A stretch of 64,000 nt of DNA from Pseudooceanicola nanhaiensis (GTDB lineage Bacteria > Pseudomonadota > Alphaproteobacteria > Rhodobacterales > Rhodobacteraceae). The position numbers and the translations under genes were made by a program. How positions within the stretch are numbered: position 1 is the first letter of the stretch; each line of letters begins with the position of its first letter. Location of the stretch: assembly GCF_020171315.1 (NCBI RefSeq), contig NZ_JAIUZP010000009.1:62001-126000 (forward strand), given 5' to 3'. Shown here in pieces: positions 1 to 8,857 of this stretch. Under the pieces are notes generated by a model, which ran no database searches, was not told the origin of the DNA, and worked only from the letters and a program-made list of their open reading frames with translations.

Positions 1-1361
1 AGCCGGTGCGCGTCGAGCCGGTCGCGGAAGTTGACCGAGGTGACCTCGCCCTCCTCGCTCAGCACGATGCGCCGTTCCGGCAGGTCGAGGTCGAGCGGCT
101 GGCGCTCTTGCCGGGCGCTGCGCAGGGCGGCATAGGCGCCGTAGAGCGGCTTGATCACATCCTCGAGCAGCGGGCCGGTGCGGTCGTTGGTCTGGCCGTC
201 CATGGCGGCCTGCACCTCGGCGTAATGCAGCGAGGCGACCGAGCGGATCAGCACCCGGTGGAAATCATGGCCGATCTTGTGGCCCTGCGCGGTGATCCGC
301 ATCCGCACGGCGATGGAGGCGCGTGGCACGCCCTCGTGGAGCGAGCAGAGATCGCCCGACAGCCGGTCGGGCAGCATCGGCACGACGCGGTCGGGGAAAT
401 AGGTGGAATTGCCGCGCTTTCGCGCCTCGCGGTCGAGGGCGGAGCCAGTCTGCACGTAATGCGCCACATCGGCGATGGCGACCCAGATCACCCAGCCGTC
501 GCGGTTGTCCTCGGCACTGTCGGCCTCGACATAGCAGGCGTCGTCATGGTCGCGCGCATCGGAGGGGTCGATGGTGACGAAGGGCATCTCGCGCAGGTCC
601 TCGCGGCCCGAGAGGCCCGCGGGTTTCATGCCATCGGCCTCTTCCACGACGCGGTCGGGGAAGGCATCGGGGATGCCGTGCTGGTGGATCGCGATGAGCG
701 AGACGGCGCGCGGCGCCGTGGGATCGCCGAGACGCGCCACGACGCGGGCGCGCGGCAGCCCCATGCGGGAGCGCGGCCCGGCCTGTTCGGCCTCGATCAG
801 CTCTCCGTCCTTCGCGCCGTGGATGGCGCCCGGCGGCACCAGCCATTCGAGGTCCGCGCCCTTGTCGATGGGCACGATGCGCCCGCCCTCGGCGGTCTTG
901 CGGAAGATGCCGAGGATGCGGCGCGGGTTGGTGCCGATCTTGCGGATCAGGCGCGCGTCATACTGGTGATCGCCGACGCGCTCGTCCTCCTCCAGCAGGG
1001 TGAGGCGGGCGAGGATGCGGTCGCCGGGCCCGAGTGCCGGATCGGAATTGCGCAGGAGCACGTGGATCTCGGGCTCCGGCCCTTCGCCTTCCCACTCCAG
1101 CGGGCGGGCGGTGAGGTCGCCGTCATCGGTCGTCTCGCCCACGAGGAGGACGGAGACCGGCGGCAGCCGGTCGGGATCGCGGTAGGTCTTCTTGCGCTTC
1201 TCCAGCAGGCCTTCGTCCTCCAGCTCCTTCAGCAGGCGCTTGAGGTCGATCCGGGCGGCGCCCTTGATGCCGAAGGCCTTGGCGATGTCGCGCTTGGCCG
1301 TCTGGGTCGGGTTGTCCGAGATGAACTTGAGGATCTCGGCCTTGCTGGGGATATCTGTCAT
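1..1361 (-). CDS. rnr: Ribonuclease R (3' end cut by window edge)
   Basis: The product is a processive 3'-5' exoribonuclease that degrades structured RNA. About 453 codons are visible and the C-terminal end lies outside the window. The N-terminus (MTDIPSKAEILKFI) forms a winged-helix region with the signature KRDIAKAFGIKG at about residues 23-34. Cold-shock-like domains follow, and then the RNB catalytic motif IDPSDARDHDDA at about 264-275, which carries the metal-binding aspartates. The visible part ends at RDRLDAHR inside the RNB domain. The start at 1361 gives the canonical N-terminus. The gene faces left and is separated from dapE by a 338-base spacer. The family assignment is firm. The S1 and basic tail expected at the C-terminus cannot be checked. 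Confidence 0.95.
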   Translation of the reverse strand, partial: MTDIPSKAEILKFISDNPTQTAKRDIAKAFGIKGAARIDLKRLLKELEDEGLLEKRKKTYRDPDRLPPVSVLLVGETTDDGDLTARPLEWEGEGPEPEIHVLLRNSDPALGPGDRILARLTLLEEDERVGDHQYDARLIRKIGTNPRRILGIFRKTAEGGRIVPIDKGADLEWLVPPGAIHGAKDGELIEAEQAGPRSRMGLPRARVVARLGDPTAPRAVSLIAIHQHGIPDAFPDRVVEEADGMKPAGLSGREDLREMPFVTIDPSDARDHDDACYVEADSAEDNRDGWVIWVAIADVAHYVQTGSALDREARKRGNSTYFPDRVVPMLPDRLSGDLCSLHEGVPRASIAVRMRITAQGHKIGHDFHRVLIRSVASLHYAEVQAAMDGQTNDRTGPLLEDVIKPLYGAYAALRSARQERQPLDLDLPERRIVLSEEGEVTSVNFRDRLDAHR

Positions 1362-1699
1362 GCGCCAGCGGTAGCACGGGGCGGGGAGGCGCGGAAGAGG
1401 GCGCGCGCGGGCGCGGTCGAGGCGGGGCTGACAGGGGTGGGCGCTGGGGGGCTCCGGGGAGAGCCGCGTGGCCTTGGGCGCGCGTGACCGGATGGCCGCC
1501 TGCGGCGACACGATGCCCGGCCGCGCGGGACGCGCGCGGCCCGACAGTCACGCCCGTGCCGGGCGTGGGCCCCGCCCGTGCCGGGCAGGGCCGGGGGGCT
1601 GTCTGCCCCCCTTGGCCCGCGGAGCGGGCCAATCCCCCCGAGAGTGTTTGGGGAAAGATGAAGAGGGGCGGCCGGGATCAGGCGGCCCACCCCTTCGGG
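1362..1699. other. Intergenic spacer rnr-dapE, no gene
   Basis: This is a 338-base, very G/C-rich spacer between two leftward genes. I find no credible coding region in it. Its right half carries inverted repeats and one copy of a dispersed hairpin element, annotated separately at 1593-1653. The rest holds short runs of GCCCGTGCCGGGC-type repeats around 1550-1590. The rnr promoter should lie just above 1361, but no clear -35/-10 pair stands out. Confidence 0.6.
1593..1653 (+). repeat. Dispersed double-hairpin intergenic repeat, copy 1
   Basis: Two consecutive hairpins are visible. The first pairs GGGGGGC (1593-1599) with GCCCCCC (1605-1611). The second pairs TTGGCCCGC (1612-1620) with GCGGGCCAA (1624-1632). 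They are followed by a conserved-looking tail, CCCCCCGAGAGTGTTTGGGG then AAAGATGAAG. The same architecture occurs in inverted orientation at 24672-24740. It lies just downstream of the dapE stop when read leftward, where it could act as a 3'-end hairpin. The element family is inferred from these two copies only. Confidence 0.6.
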
Positions 1700-2875
1700 T
1701 CAGGCGAAGTAGTCAGCGAGGATGCGGCTGTAGATCCGCTTGAGCTGGGTGATCTGCTCGGTCTCGATCCGCTCGTCGACCTGGTGCATCGTCTTGCCGA
1801 CGAGGCCGAATTCCACCACCGGGCAATGGTGCTGGACGAAGCGCGCGTCCGAGGTGCCGCCGGAGGTGGAAAGCTCGGGGGTGACGCCGGTCTCGGCGGT
1901 GACGGATTTCGCGATCAGCTCCGACAGCGGGCCCGGCGGGGTCAGGAAGGCCTCGCCGGAGATCTTGACCTCCATCTCGACCTTCACGCCGAAGGCGGTG
2001 GCGATCTGCTGGGCCTCACGCTGCATCCAGGCCGAGAGGCTGGCCCCGGTGTGGGTGTCGTTGAACCGCACGTTCACCGTCGAGCGGCACTGCGCCGGGA
2101 TCACGTTGGTGGCCGGGTTGCCGGTGTCGATGGTCACCACGGCGAGGGTGGAGGCATCGAAGTGGTCGGTGCCTTCGTCCAGCGTTTCGGAGGCGAGGCG
2201 ATCCATCAGCCGCGCCATGGCGGGCAGCGGGTTCAGCGCCCGGTGCGGATAGGCGGAATGGCCTTGCTTGCCGGTCACCGTGAAATGCGCGTTCATCGAG
2301 CCGCGGCGGCCGATCTTCATCATGTCGCCCATCACCTCGGGGCAGGTCGGCTCACCCACGAGGCAGTCGGTCATCGCCTCGCCATTGTCCTGCATCCAGT
2401 CGAGCAGCGCCGTGGTGCCGTCGAGCGCCGGGCCTTCCTCGTCGCCCGTCAGGGTGAGGATCACCGCGCCGTCAGGGGGCGTCGTCTGGACGAAGTCGAT
2501 GGCGGCGGCCACGAAGGCGGCCACGCCGGATTTCATGTCGGTCGCACCGCGGCCCCAGAGCACGCCCTCCGCGTCGATGTCCCCGGAGAAGGGGCCATGG
2601 GTCCAGGCCGCCTCGTCTCCCACGGGCACCACGTCGGTGTGGCCGTTGAAGCCGAAGCTGCGGTTCGCGCCCTTCAGGCCCCAACGGGCGAAGAGGTTGG
2701 AGGTGCCGTTGCGGTCGACCCGGGTGCAGGTGAACCCTGCCTCGGTCAGCATCCCTTCGAGCAGCGTCAGGGCGCCGCCTTCATCGGGGGTGACGGACGG
2801 GCAGCGGATCAGCGCCTGGGTCAGGGCGACGGGATCGGTTTCGGCCCCAGCGGGGGACCGGGCATCAACGGGCAT
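1700..2875 (-). CDS. dapE: Succinyl-diaminopimelate desuccinylase
   Basis: This is an M20-family di-zinc hydrolase. It converts N-succinyl-LL-diaminopimelate to LL-diaminopimelate and succinate in the lysine and peptidoglycan-precursor pathway. The 391-residue length is normal for DapE. Visible metal and catalytic residues are GHTDVVP (H79), RGATDMKSG (D113) and TGDEEGP (E146, E147). The dimerisation-domain signature is present near [13 protein letters not shown] chose the start at 2875 because an AAGGAG ribosome site lies 7 bases upstream. A longer frame to 2929 is open but has no such site. dapD, another succinylase-branch enzyme, lies about 2.3 kb to the right in the same orientation, which supports the assignment. 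Confidence 0.95.
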   Translation of the reverse strand: MPVDARSPAGAETDPVALTQALIRCPSVTPDEGGALTLLEGMLTEAGFTCTRVDRNGTSNLFARWGLKGANRSFGFNGHTDVVPVGDEAAWTHGPFSGDIDAEGVLWGRGATDMKSGVAAFVAAAIDFVQTTPPDGAVILTLTGDEEGPALDGTTALLDWMQDNGEAMTDCLVGEPTCPEVMGDMMKIGRRGSMNAHFTVTGKQGHSAYPHRALNPLPAMARLMDRLASETLDEGTDHFDASTLAVVTIDTGNPATNVIPAQCRSTVNVRFNDTHTGASLSAWMQREAQQIATAFGVKVEMEVKISGEAFLTPPGPLSELIAKSVTAETGVTPELSTSGGTSDARFVQHHCPVVEFGLVGKTMHQVDERIETEQITQLKRIYSRILADYFA

Positions 2876-3095
2876 CGAGCCTCTCCTTCGGGTGGCGCCC
2901 GCATGAGGGGCGGGCGGGGCGGAGACCATGACAATTGTGCGACGCTGTCAAGCGGGCAGAGACCGTGCAAAGCTGGGGTTTCCGTGGCTGGATAGTGCAT
3001 CATTCGGTGCAAGTGCCTGTTTCCGCCCGGTGAATTCGCTGTATATAGGGGGAGAGGTGGCGCAGACCGCCAAATCTGTTGCAGGACGAGGGCGC

Positions 3096-4163
3096 ATGGG
3101 CTGGTTGGCCGTTTCACCGCTGGACGAGGGGCTGGACAGCCCCCTCTTGCGGGCGGACCTGCCACAGGTGCTGGCCTCGGGGAGCCTCGTGCTGGAGGCG
3201 ACCTTCCGTCCCGGCAGCGGGGGCGCGCGACTATTTTCCCTCAAGCACAAGCGGCCATGGACCGGCGGGCTGGACATCCGGCTTCTGCCCGGGGCCCGCG
3301 TGGCGCTGCGCCTGTCGCAGGAACGGCGCAGCTGGGACGCGGAAGTGGCCCTGCCCGACGCGGAGCGGGAGGAGATGCTGCGGCTTACCTACCTGTGGCA
3401 TGCCCCGGCGCGGATGGGGCGGCTCTGGGTCGAGCGGCCCGACCGGGACCTGCCGGCACTCTGCGTGGACATCGCGGGCCCCCCGCCACTGCCGACCCTC
3501 GCGCTGACGGAGGAGGTGGCGGGCCTGCGCGGCCATGCCCTTGGCGGGCGCACGGACTGGGCCGCGCTGTCGGACCGGGTGGAGCCTGTGGGCCCGATGC
3601 CGCTGCTGACCAATCTCGTGCCGGTGGAGATGGCGGATGGCCAGCTGCGCCAGCTGGACCGGCTGAAGCTGGGCGACCTCGTGCGTACGGCGCAAGGCGG
3701 CGTCGCCCCGGTGCTGGGGCTGCTGTCCCATAGCCTGCCCGCGCGCGGCCGGTTCCGGCCCCTCGTTCTGCGCCGGCCCTACCTCGGACTGCAACGCGAC
3801 ATCGTTGTCGGCGCGGGCCAGCGGCTGGAAAGTGCGGGCGCCGCGGTGGATTACCTCTTTGGCTGTGAAAGCGTGCTGGTGGAGGCGCGGCACATGCTGC
3901 ATGGCGCGGCGGCGCTGCCCGCGCCTGCGCAGGCGCTGGTGCGGTACTGGCAGGTGCTGCTGCCGGCCCGCGAGGCGCTGGCGAGTGCTGGCATCGGGCT
4001 GGAAAGCCTTGCCATCGGGCGGATGCGGATGCGCAAGGCGCAGTGGTCGGCGAGCCTGCTTGCAGGCATGCCGCGCGGGCGGCTGCCGGATCACGGATCA
4101 GTGGCCAAGCGGGTTCTGGACCGGCACGAGGCGGTCACGCTGGCGGCGCAGCGGGTGGCGTGA
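3096..4163 (+). CDS. Hint-domain-like protein with degenerate active site
   Basis: A protein of about 355 residues. Residues 1-170 form a beta-rich region resembling the LamG-like or concanavalin-like part found in Rhodobacteraceae Hint-domain proteins. The second half (about 170-280) has Hint-type order: NLVPVEMADGQLRQLDRLK, LGDLVRTAQGGVAPVLGL, then a stretch ending VVGAGQRLESAG. The usual nucleophilic Cys at the Hint start (CF.PGT) is absent, and the SPQHR-type His position reads GAGQR. Self-processing is therefore unlikely if the alignment is right. The ATG at 3096 is preceded by AGGACGAGG. A GTG at 3057 in the same frame is an alternative start. It diverges from dapE and is convergent with the next gene. 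Its role is unknown. Confidence 0.6.
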   Translation: MGWLAVSPLDEGLDSPLLRADLPQVLASGSLVLEATFRPGSGGARLFSLKHKRPWTGGLDIRLLPGARVALRLSQERRSWDAEVALPDAEREEMLRLTYLWHAPARMGRLWVERPDRDLPALCVDIAGPPPLPTLALTEEVAGLRGHALGGRTDWAALSDRVEPVGPMPLLTNLVPVEMADGQLRQLDRLKLGDLVRTAQGGVAPVLGLLSHSLPARGRFRPLVLRRPYLGLQRDIVVGAGQRLESAGAAVDYLFGCESVLVEARHMLHGAAALPAPAQALVRYWQVLLPAREALASAGIGLESLAIGRMRMRKAQWSASLLAGMPRGRLPDHGSVAKRVLDRHEAVTLAAQRVA

Positions 4164-4238
4164 GCCAGCGGAGGGGGGGGCTGAGCCGGGCGCGGTCAGG
4201 CTGGCGGCCTCATCTCCCGGGACGGCGGTGGGACGCGG

Positions 4239-4619
4239 TCAGTTCGGCGCGTCGTCCTCGTCACCCATCGATTCCTCGCCGTGGTAGAACGGCGTCATCT
4301 GCGCCACGATCACCGCGTTCTCATCCAGCGCGCGCTGCATCAGCTCGCGCTCGTCGGCGTCGATCTCGTGATCCTGCGCGATCCGGTCGTCGAGCGTGCC
4401 ATAGCCGGTGACGTCGAGCGGGTTCAGGTCGGCCTGCTTCAGCACCGCAACCGTTTCGCGCACGGCCTCGGCCTCGTCCACGCCGGAGGCATAGCAGAGC
4501 AGCCCGGCACCGGTGGCCTTCTCCGGCAGCCCGTCGCCGTCGCGGCGGCCGACCTGCACCAGCAGCGTATAGACCTGCTGACGGGAGGGCTTCTTGGGTT
4601 TCTTGGTCTCGCCGGACAT
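4239..4619 (-). CDS. Conserved hypothetical protein
   Basis: A 126-residue protein I do not recognise by family name. It has a lysine-rich N-terminus (KKPKKPSRQQ), a predicted mixed alpha/beta core with CYASGVDEAEAVRET and LNPLDVTGYG segments, and a strongly acidic C-terminus ending EESMGDEDDAPN. There is no signal peptide or membrane segment. It looks cytosolic. It is convergent with the Hint-like gene and lies downstream of the GlsB-type gene on the same strand. The composition and acidic tail look like a genuine bacterial protein rather than a chance frame. I assign no function. Confidence 0.7.
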   Translation of the reverse strand: MSGETKKPKKPSRQQVYTLLVQVGRRDGDGLPEKATGAGLLCYASGVDEAEAVRETVAVLKQADLNPLDVTGYGTLDDRIAQDHEIDADERELMQRALDENAVIVAQMTPFYHGEESMGDEDDAPN

Positions 4620-4733
4620 TGTTTTACCCTCTTTTCCCGATGGCTGGACCCCGCGCAGGCGGGGCCGGGAGTGGCTGTCTTCCGGAGGTCTCAGAATTGC
4701 GGGCGGCTGTAAAGGGGGCGGGCAGGGCGGAAT

Positions 4734-4765
4734 GCGAAAACGGGGCGCCAGAAGGCGCCCCGTTT
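4734..4765 (-). terminator. Intrinsic terminator after the GlsB-type gene
   Basis: A perfect 12-bp stem, AAACGGGGCGCC (4738-4749) with GGCGCCCCGTTT (4754-4765) and a 4-base loop. On the minus strand it is followed by a short T-run (GTTTTCG). It lies 60 bases past the stop of the leftward gene at 4825-5076. Confidence 0.6.
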
Positions 4766-4824
4766 CGGGTCCTGTGTCGAGCGGTGAGGCGGGGCTCCGG
4801 TCTCCGCTCAGGCTCAGGCCCCGA

Positions 4825-5076
4825 TCAGGCCCGGCGCAGCATCCGGTAGCCCGCGATCAGCAGGCAGGCGCCGATGATCCCGATGATCAGCTGGCCGACG
4901 ACGCCGCCGAGCGTGCTGCCGACGATGGCGAGCAGCAGGAAGTTCAGCACCACCGCGCCGATGATCCCCAGCACGATGTTGGTCAGCAGCCCGTGATCGG
5001 CCCGCATGAGTTTTTCCGCGATCCAGCCCGCGAGGGCACCGACGATGATGGCGGCAAGCCAGCCCAGTCCTTGCAT
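4825..5076 (-). CDS. GlsB/YeaQ/YmgE-family stress membrane protein
   Basis: An 83-residue inner-membrane protein of the transglycosylase-associated family (PF04226 type). Three hydrophobic segments are visible: LGWLAAIIVGALAGWIAE near residues 4-21, NIVLGIIGAVVLNFLLLAIV near 33-52, and GQLIIGIIGACLLIAGY near 61-77. The Gly-rich spacing is typical. Members respond to envelope or acid stress in several bacteria, but no enzymatic activity is established. It is a single small gene with hairpins on both sides. Function beyond the membrane location is inference. Confidence 0.85.
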   Translation of the reverse strand: MQGLGWLAAIIVGALAGWIAEKLMRADHGLLTNIVLGIIGAVVLNFLLLAIVGSTLGGVVGQLIIGIIGACLLIAGYRMLRRA

Positions 5077-5162
5077 CTCGTATCCTTTCCGTTTGGTTGC
5101 CGGAACAACGGAAAAAGGGGGCTTCGGGTTCCCGACGGTCTTCGAAAGGGCCGCAAGAACGC

Positions 5163-5193
5163 GAAAGGGGCGCAGCCTGCGCCGCGCCCCTTC
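5163..5193 (-). terminator. Hairpin terminator after dapD
   Basis: The stem pairs AAGGGGCGC (5165-5173) with GCGCCCCTT (5184-5192) across a 10-base loop. It is followed on the minus strand by TTTCGCG. It lies 22 bases past the dapD stop. The T-run is short, so termination efficiency is uncertain. Confidence 0.5.
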
Positions 5194-5214
5194 CCGATCA
5201 GAGATGATCCGCGA

Positions 5215-6042
5215 TCAGTCGCGCAGCAGCTCGTTCACGCCGGTTTTCGAGCGGGTCCGCTCGTCCACGCGCTTCACGATGACGGCGCAGTAGAGGTTCA
5301 CGCCGTTCTTCGAGGGCATGGTGCCCGCGACGACCACCGAGTAGGGCGGCACTTCGCCGTAGGAGACGGTGCCGGTCTCGCGGTCGACGATCTTGGTCGA
5401 CTGGCCGAGGAAGACGCCCATGCCGAGGACCGAGCCCTCGCGCACGATCACGCCTTCGGCCACTTCCGAGCGCGCACCGACGAAGCAGTTGTCCTCGATG
5501 ATGACGGGGCCGGCCTGCAGGGGCTCCAGCACGCCGCCGATGCCTGCGCCGCCGGAGATGTGGCAGTTCTTGCCGATCTGCGCGCAGGAGCCGACGGTGG
5601 CCCAGGTGTCAACCATGGTGCCGCTGTCGACATAGGCGCCGAGGTTCACGAAGGAGGGCATCAGCACCGCGCCGGGCGCGATGAAGGCCGACTTGCGGAC
5701 CACGCAGTTGGGAACGGCGCGGAAGCCCGCGGCTTTCCACTGGTTGTCGCCCCAGCCCTTGAACTTGCTGTCGACCTTGTCCCACCAGCCGGAGCCCTGC
5801 GGGCCGCCGTCCTGCTGTTCCATGTCCTTGATCCGGAAACCGAGGAGCACGGCCTTCTTGGCCCACTGGTTCACCTTCCAGTTGCCGTCGGCCTGTTTCT
5901 CGGCCACGCGGAGCTGACCGCTGTCGAGCGCGTTCAGCGTGTCCTCGATGGCCTCGCGGGTTTCGCCTTTGGTGGCGGAGGTGATCGTGTCGCGGGCGTC
6001 CCACGCGGCTTCGATGGCGGTTTCCAGAACCTTGGTATCCAT
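5215..6042 (-). CDS. dapD: Tetrahydrodipicolinate N-succinyltransferase
   Basis: The enzyme transfers succinyl from succinyl-CoA to tetrahydrodipicolinate, the first step of the succinylase branch of lysine biosynthesis. The 275-residue length matches DapD. Residues from about 110 onward show left-handed beta-helix hexapeptide repeats ([47 protein letters not shown]). The C-terminal [19 protein letters not shown] is the expected DapD ending. The start at 6042 follows GAGGAG five bases upstream, whereas the Met at 6060 lacks a site. Together with dapE it covers two steps of one pathway, although the genes are not contiguous. Confidence 0.96.
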   Translation of the reverse strand: MDTKVLETAIEAAWDARDTITSATKGETREAIEDTLNALDSGQLRVAEKQADGNWKVNQWAKKAVLLGFRIKDMEQQDGGPQGSGWWDKVDSKFKGWGDNQWKAAGFRAVPNCVVRKSAFIAPGAVLMPSFVNLGAYVDSGTMVDTWATVGSCAQIGKNCHISGGAGIGGVLEPLQAGPVIIEDNCFVGARSEVAEGVIVREGSVLGMGVFLGQSTKIVDRETGTVSYGEVPPYSVVVAGTMPSKNGVNLYCAVIVKRVDERTRSKTGVNELLRD

Positions 6043-6183
6043 AGTGCTCCTCGTCTGCATGTCTTGCGCTTGGCGACGGTCATAGCAGATCGCGGGGAGG
6101 GTGCAATTGCGCAGGGGAAAGCAGGAGGAACTGGCCGAGCGTCCCGCGCCGGGCTAGGTTGAGGGCAAAGAAGGAGAGAGCGG

Positions 6184-7029
6184 ATGAGTGACGACCGCCA
6201 CAGCCGGTTCCGTGATGCCGGTTCCGACTACGAAGCCGCGCAAGAGGCACGCGGCACCGAGCAGACCCAGAGCCCGTCCTACCGGCTGGCCTATGCCGAC
6301 GAGGACTTCCTGCTGCGCGACGAGCTGCGCCCCGTGCGCCTGCAGCTGGAACTGCTGAAACCCCAGATGATCCTCGACGAGCGCAAGGTGGAATCGACCA
6401 TCGTGCTCTTCGGCGGCGCCCGTATCCCGCGCCCCGAAAGCGCCGCCGAGGCACGCACCCCGCGTCTGGCGGAACTCTCGGGCCAGTACGAGGAGGCGCG
6501 CCGCTTTGCCCGCATGGTGACGGAACGCTCGCTGGCGGGCGGCTGTCAGCATGACGTGATCTGCACCGGCGGCGGTCCCGGCGTGATGGAGGCCGGCAAC
6601 CGCGGCGCGGCCGAGGCAGGGGGCTGTTCCATCGGCCTTTCCATCGTGCTGCCCCATGAGCAGGTGCCGAACGCCTATGTGACGCCCGAGCTGACGTTCA
6701 ACTTCCACTACTTCGCCATCCGCAAGATGCACTTCCTGATGCGGGCCAAGGCGATCTGCGTCTTCCCCGGCGGCTTCGGCACGCTGGACGAACTCTTCGA
6801 GAGCCTCGTGCTGATCCAGACCGGCCGGATGGAACAGGTGCCGGTGCTGCTCTTCGGGCGCTCCTTCTGGGAGGAGGTCGTGAACTGGCAGGCGCTGGCC
6901 GATGCGGGCACGATCTCGCAGGAGGATCTCAAGCTCTTCCGCTTCGTCGAGACCGCCGAGGAGGCGCTGGAGGCGATGGACAGCTGGGAAGGCGCCGGGA
7001 CCAAGCGGGCGCGCATCCCGGGGCGCTGA
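6184..7029 (+). CDS. LOG-family protein (nucleotide 5'-phosphoribohydrolase type)
   Basis: A 281-residue Rossmann-like protein of the LOG family, older name 'lysine decarboxylase-like'. Signature motifs are FGGAR at 76-80, GGGPGVMEAGNRGA at 129-142 and PGGFGTLDE at 195-203. The arginine and glutamate of the LOG active site are retained around 180 and 203. Family members cleave the N-glycosidic bond of nucleoside monophosphates, including cytokinin ribotides and AMP-like substrates. The protein carries a roughly 70-residue N-terminal extension beyond the minimal LOG core, as in larger bacterial homologs. An AAGGAGAGAG ribosome site precedes the ATG. The true substrate is unknown. Confidence 0.85.
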   Translation: MSDDRHSRFRDAGSDYEAAQEARGTEQTQSPSYRLAYADEDFLLRDELRPVRLQLELLKPQMILDERKVESTIVLFGGARIPRPESAAEARTPRLAELSGQYEEARRFARMVTERSLAGGCQHDVICTGGGPGVMEAGNRGAAEAGGCSIGLSIVLPHEQVPNAYVTPELTFNFHYFAIRKMHFLMRAKAICVFPGGFGTLDELFESLVLIQTGRMEQVPVLLFGRSFWEEVVNWQALADAGTISQEDLKLFRFVETAEEALEAMDSWEGAGTKRARIPGR

Positions 7030-7062
7030 CACCTGCGCGGGGCGGCGTCCGTCCCGAAAGGA

Positions 7063-7953
7063 TCAGCCCATGCCCGAGGCGGCGAGCGCCCCCTTGAGCC
7101 ATGTTCGAAACTGCCGCTGCGGAGTGGAGAGAGACCGCTCCGCCGCGGACACCAGCCAGTAGCTCAGCCCGGTGGGGTGATAGCGCGGGATCGGCGCGCT
7201 GATCTGCCCGCGCTCCAGCGCATCGTGGCAGAGCGTCTCGAAGGCTAGCAGCACGCCCTCGCCCGCCATCGCGGCGTCGAGACCCAGAGAGGCCTCGTTG
7301 AAGACCGGCCCCTCGCCGAGGATCGCGGGGCTCTCGCCTTCCGGGCCCAGCCAGACATCCCAGTCGAACATCGCCCGCGCATCGCGGATGATCGGCACCT
7401 TGCCGAAATCGGCGGGCGCCTTGATCCTGGCGGCCCAGTCGGCATTGCAGACCGGGATCACCAGCTGGTCCAGCAGGTGGTCGGCGGTCAGCCCGGGGTA
7501 GGGGCCGCGCCCGATGCGGATCGCGAAATCCACGTCGCCCGCGTTGGGATCGACCAGCGTCACGTCGGAATCGAGCCGCACCTTGATCTCGGGGTGGGCG
7601 CGGGTGAATTCCGGCAGGCGCCAGATCAGCCAGCGGGCGGCAAAGATCGGCGCCACGGAAATGGTGAGGATCTGCGCCCGGTCCCGCCGCGTCAGCTCCA
7701 CCGCCGCCGCGATCCGCCCGAAGCCGTCCGAGAGCAGGCGCATCACGTCCTCCGCGCCCGGCATCACCTGCAGGCCGCCGGGCGCCCGCTCGAACAGCTG
7801 CCGACCAAGCGCGGCCTCCGTCCGGGCGACCTGCTGGCTGACCGCCCCGGTCGAGACGCCCAGCTCCGCCGCGGCGGCTCGCAGGCTGCCCAGCCGGGCC
7901 ACCGCCTCGACCGCGCGCAATCCGTTCAGGGGGGCATTCCGCAAGCTGTCCAT
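7063..7953 (-). CDS. LysR-family transcriptional regulator (GcvA-like)
   Basis: A 296-residue LysR regulator. The N-terminal winged helix-turn-helix is clear: LNGLRAVEAVARLGSLRAAA then LGVSTGAVSQQVARTEAALG, residues about 9-50. A periplasmic-binding-protein-like effector domain covers about 90-290 (SVAPIFAARWLIWRLPEF, VDFAIRIGRG). The GcvA-like subgroup is suggested by the effector-domain layout. The gene diverges from the small gene at 8055, with a 101-base spacer that probably holds both promoters and a regulator site. The likely targets are its own promoter and the divergent gene. The effector is unknown. Confidence 0.88.
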   Translation of the reverse strand: MDSLRNAPLNGLRAVEAVARLGSLRAAAAELGVSTGAVSQQVARTEAALGRQLFERAPGGLQVMPGAEDVMRLLSDGFGRIAAAVELTRRDRAQILTISVAPIFAARWLIWRLPEFTRAHPEIKVRLDSDVTLVDPNAGDVDFAIRIGRGPYPGLTADHLLDQLVIPVCNADWAARIKAPADFGKVPIIRDARAMFDWDVWLGPEGESPAILGEGPVFNEASLGLDAAMAGEGVLLAFETLCHDALERGQISAPIPRYHPTGLSYWLVSAAERSLSTPQRQFRTWLKGALAASGMG

Positions 7954-8054
7954 TTTAGAAAAACTAAACAGGATTTCAGCTCTTGGCCAGTTTTAAGGCG
8001 TGCGGGGCTGCCCCATATTGCCAATATCTGAAACCAGAACAGAAGGAGAAGACC

Positions 8055-8252
8055 ATGACAAACTGGTTCAAGACGTTCTTTGCCGCCCCGGCCCGCCCGG
8101 ACGGGCATCGCGGAGATCCCTTTGCGGACCCGCAGATCGCCCGGATGAGCCACCGGGATCTGGCAGATCTGCCGCTCACCCCGCCGCCGGCCCCGGGCCG
8201 TGCCGCGGAGACGGCGGCACGCTGCGCGCACCCGCGCGCGCAACGGGCCTGA
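8055..8252 (+). CDS. Small conserved protein divergent from the LysR gene
   Basis: A 65-residue protein starting MTNWFKTFFAAPARP. A strong AGAAGGAGAAG ribosome site lies in front of the ATG. The central segment DPQIARMSHRDLADLPL resembles the 'M-S-x-R-E/D-L-A-D-L-P' segment seen in small alphaproteobacterial proteins related to DUF1127, but I cannot confirm membership. The tail is proline- and arginine-rich. There is no signal peptide. Its divergent position makes it the prime candidate target of the LysR regulator at 7063-7953. Function is not known. Confidence 0.65.
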   Translation: MTNWFKTFFAAPARPDGHRGDPFADPQIARMSHRDLADLPLTPPPAPGRAAETAARCAHPRAQRA

Positions 8253-8388
8253 AGAGGGCCCGAAACGGGTCCCACACAGGCCCACACGGGTCTGACACGG
8301 GCCACATACGGGCCCGGGCCATCGCCTCCCCCCTGACAATCGCACTTCGGCGCGGTAAGCGGGGCGGGACCAGCGAAAGGGCCCTCAC

Positions 8389-8790
8389 ATGATCCTCGGC
8401 ATCGGCAGCGACCTTGCGAACATCGACCGGATCGGCGGCACGCTGGCCCGTTTCGGCGACAGGTTCCGTGCGCGTGTCTTCACCGAGGAGGAGCGCCAGC
8501 GCTCCGACCGCCTCGCCGATCCGGTGGCCAGCTATGCCAAGCGGTGGGCCGCCAAGGAGGCCTGTTCCAAGGCGCTCGGCACCGGGCTGGCCATGGGCAT
8601 CTCCTGGCGCGACATGAGCGTGACCAACATGGCGAGCGGACAGCCCGTGATGCATCTGACCGGCTGGGCCGCCGAACGGCTGGCCGGGATGACGCCTGCG
8701 GGCCATATCCCGCATGTTCACGTGACTTTGACCGATGATGCCCCCTGGGCGCAGGCCTTCGTGGTGATCGAGGCCCGCCCGGCGGCCTGA
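8389..8790 (+). CDS. acpS: Holo-[acyl-carrier-protein] synthase
   Basis: This 133-residue enzyme transfers 4'-phosphopantetheine from CoA to a serine of acyl carrier protein. Magnesium-binding residues are visible as [12 protein letters not shown] (D8) and [14 protein letters not shown] (E57, with K61 following). Length and N-terminus (MILGIGSDL) are typical of AcpS. It begins the cluster acpS-lepB-rnc-(transporter)-era, which is conserved across many alphaproteobacteria. The gap to lepB is 67 bases, so co-transcription is likely. Confidence 0.95.
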   Translation: MILGIGSDLANIDRIGGTLARFGDRFRARVFTEEERQRSDRLADPVASYAKRWAAKEACSKALGTGLAMGISWRDMSVTNMASGQPVMHLTGWAAERLAGMTPAGHIPHVHVTLTDDAPWAQAFVVIEARPAA

Positions 8791-8857
8791 CGACGCCTTG
8801 ACACCATTGTGCCCGCCCCGCATGAAGCCCCGGACGGCTAAGCAAAGAGGCAGGCAC

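Noticed and set aside
6..1487. A 493-codon plus-strand open frame opposite rnr
   Set aside because: The minus strand encodes RNase R with intact RNB motifs; the plus frame has no recognisable domain.
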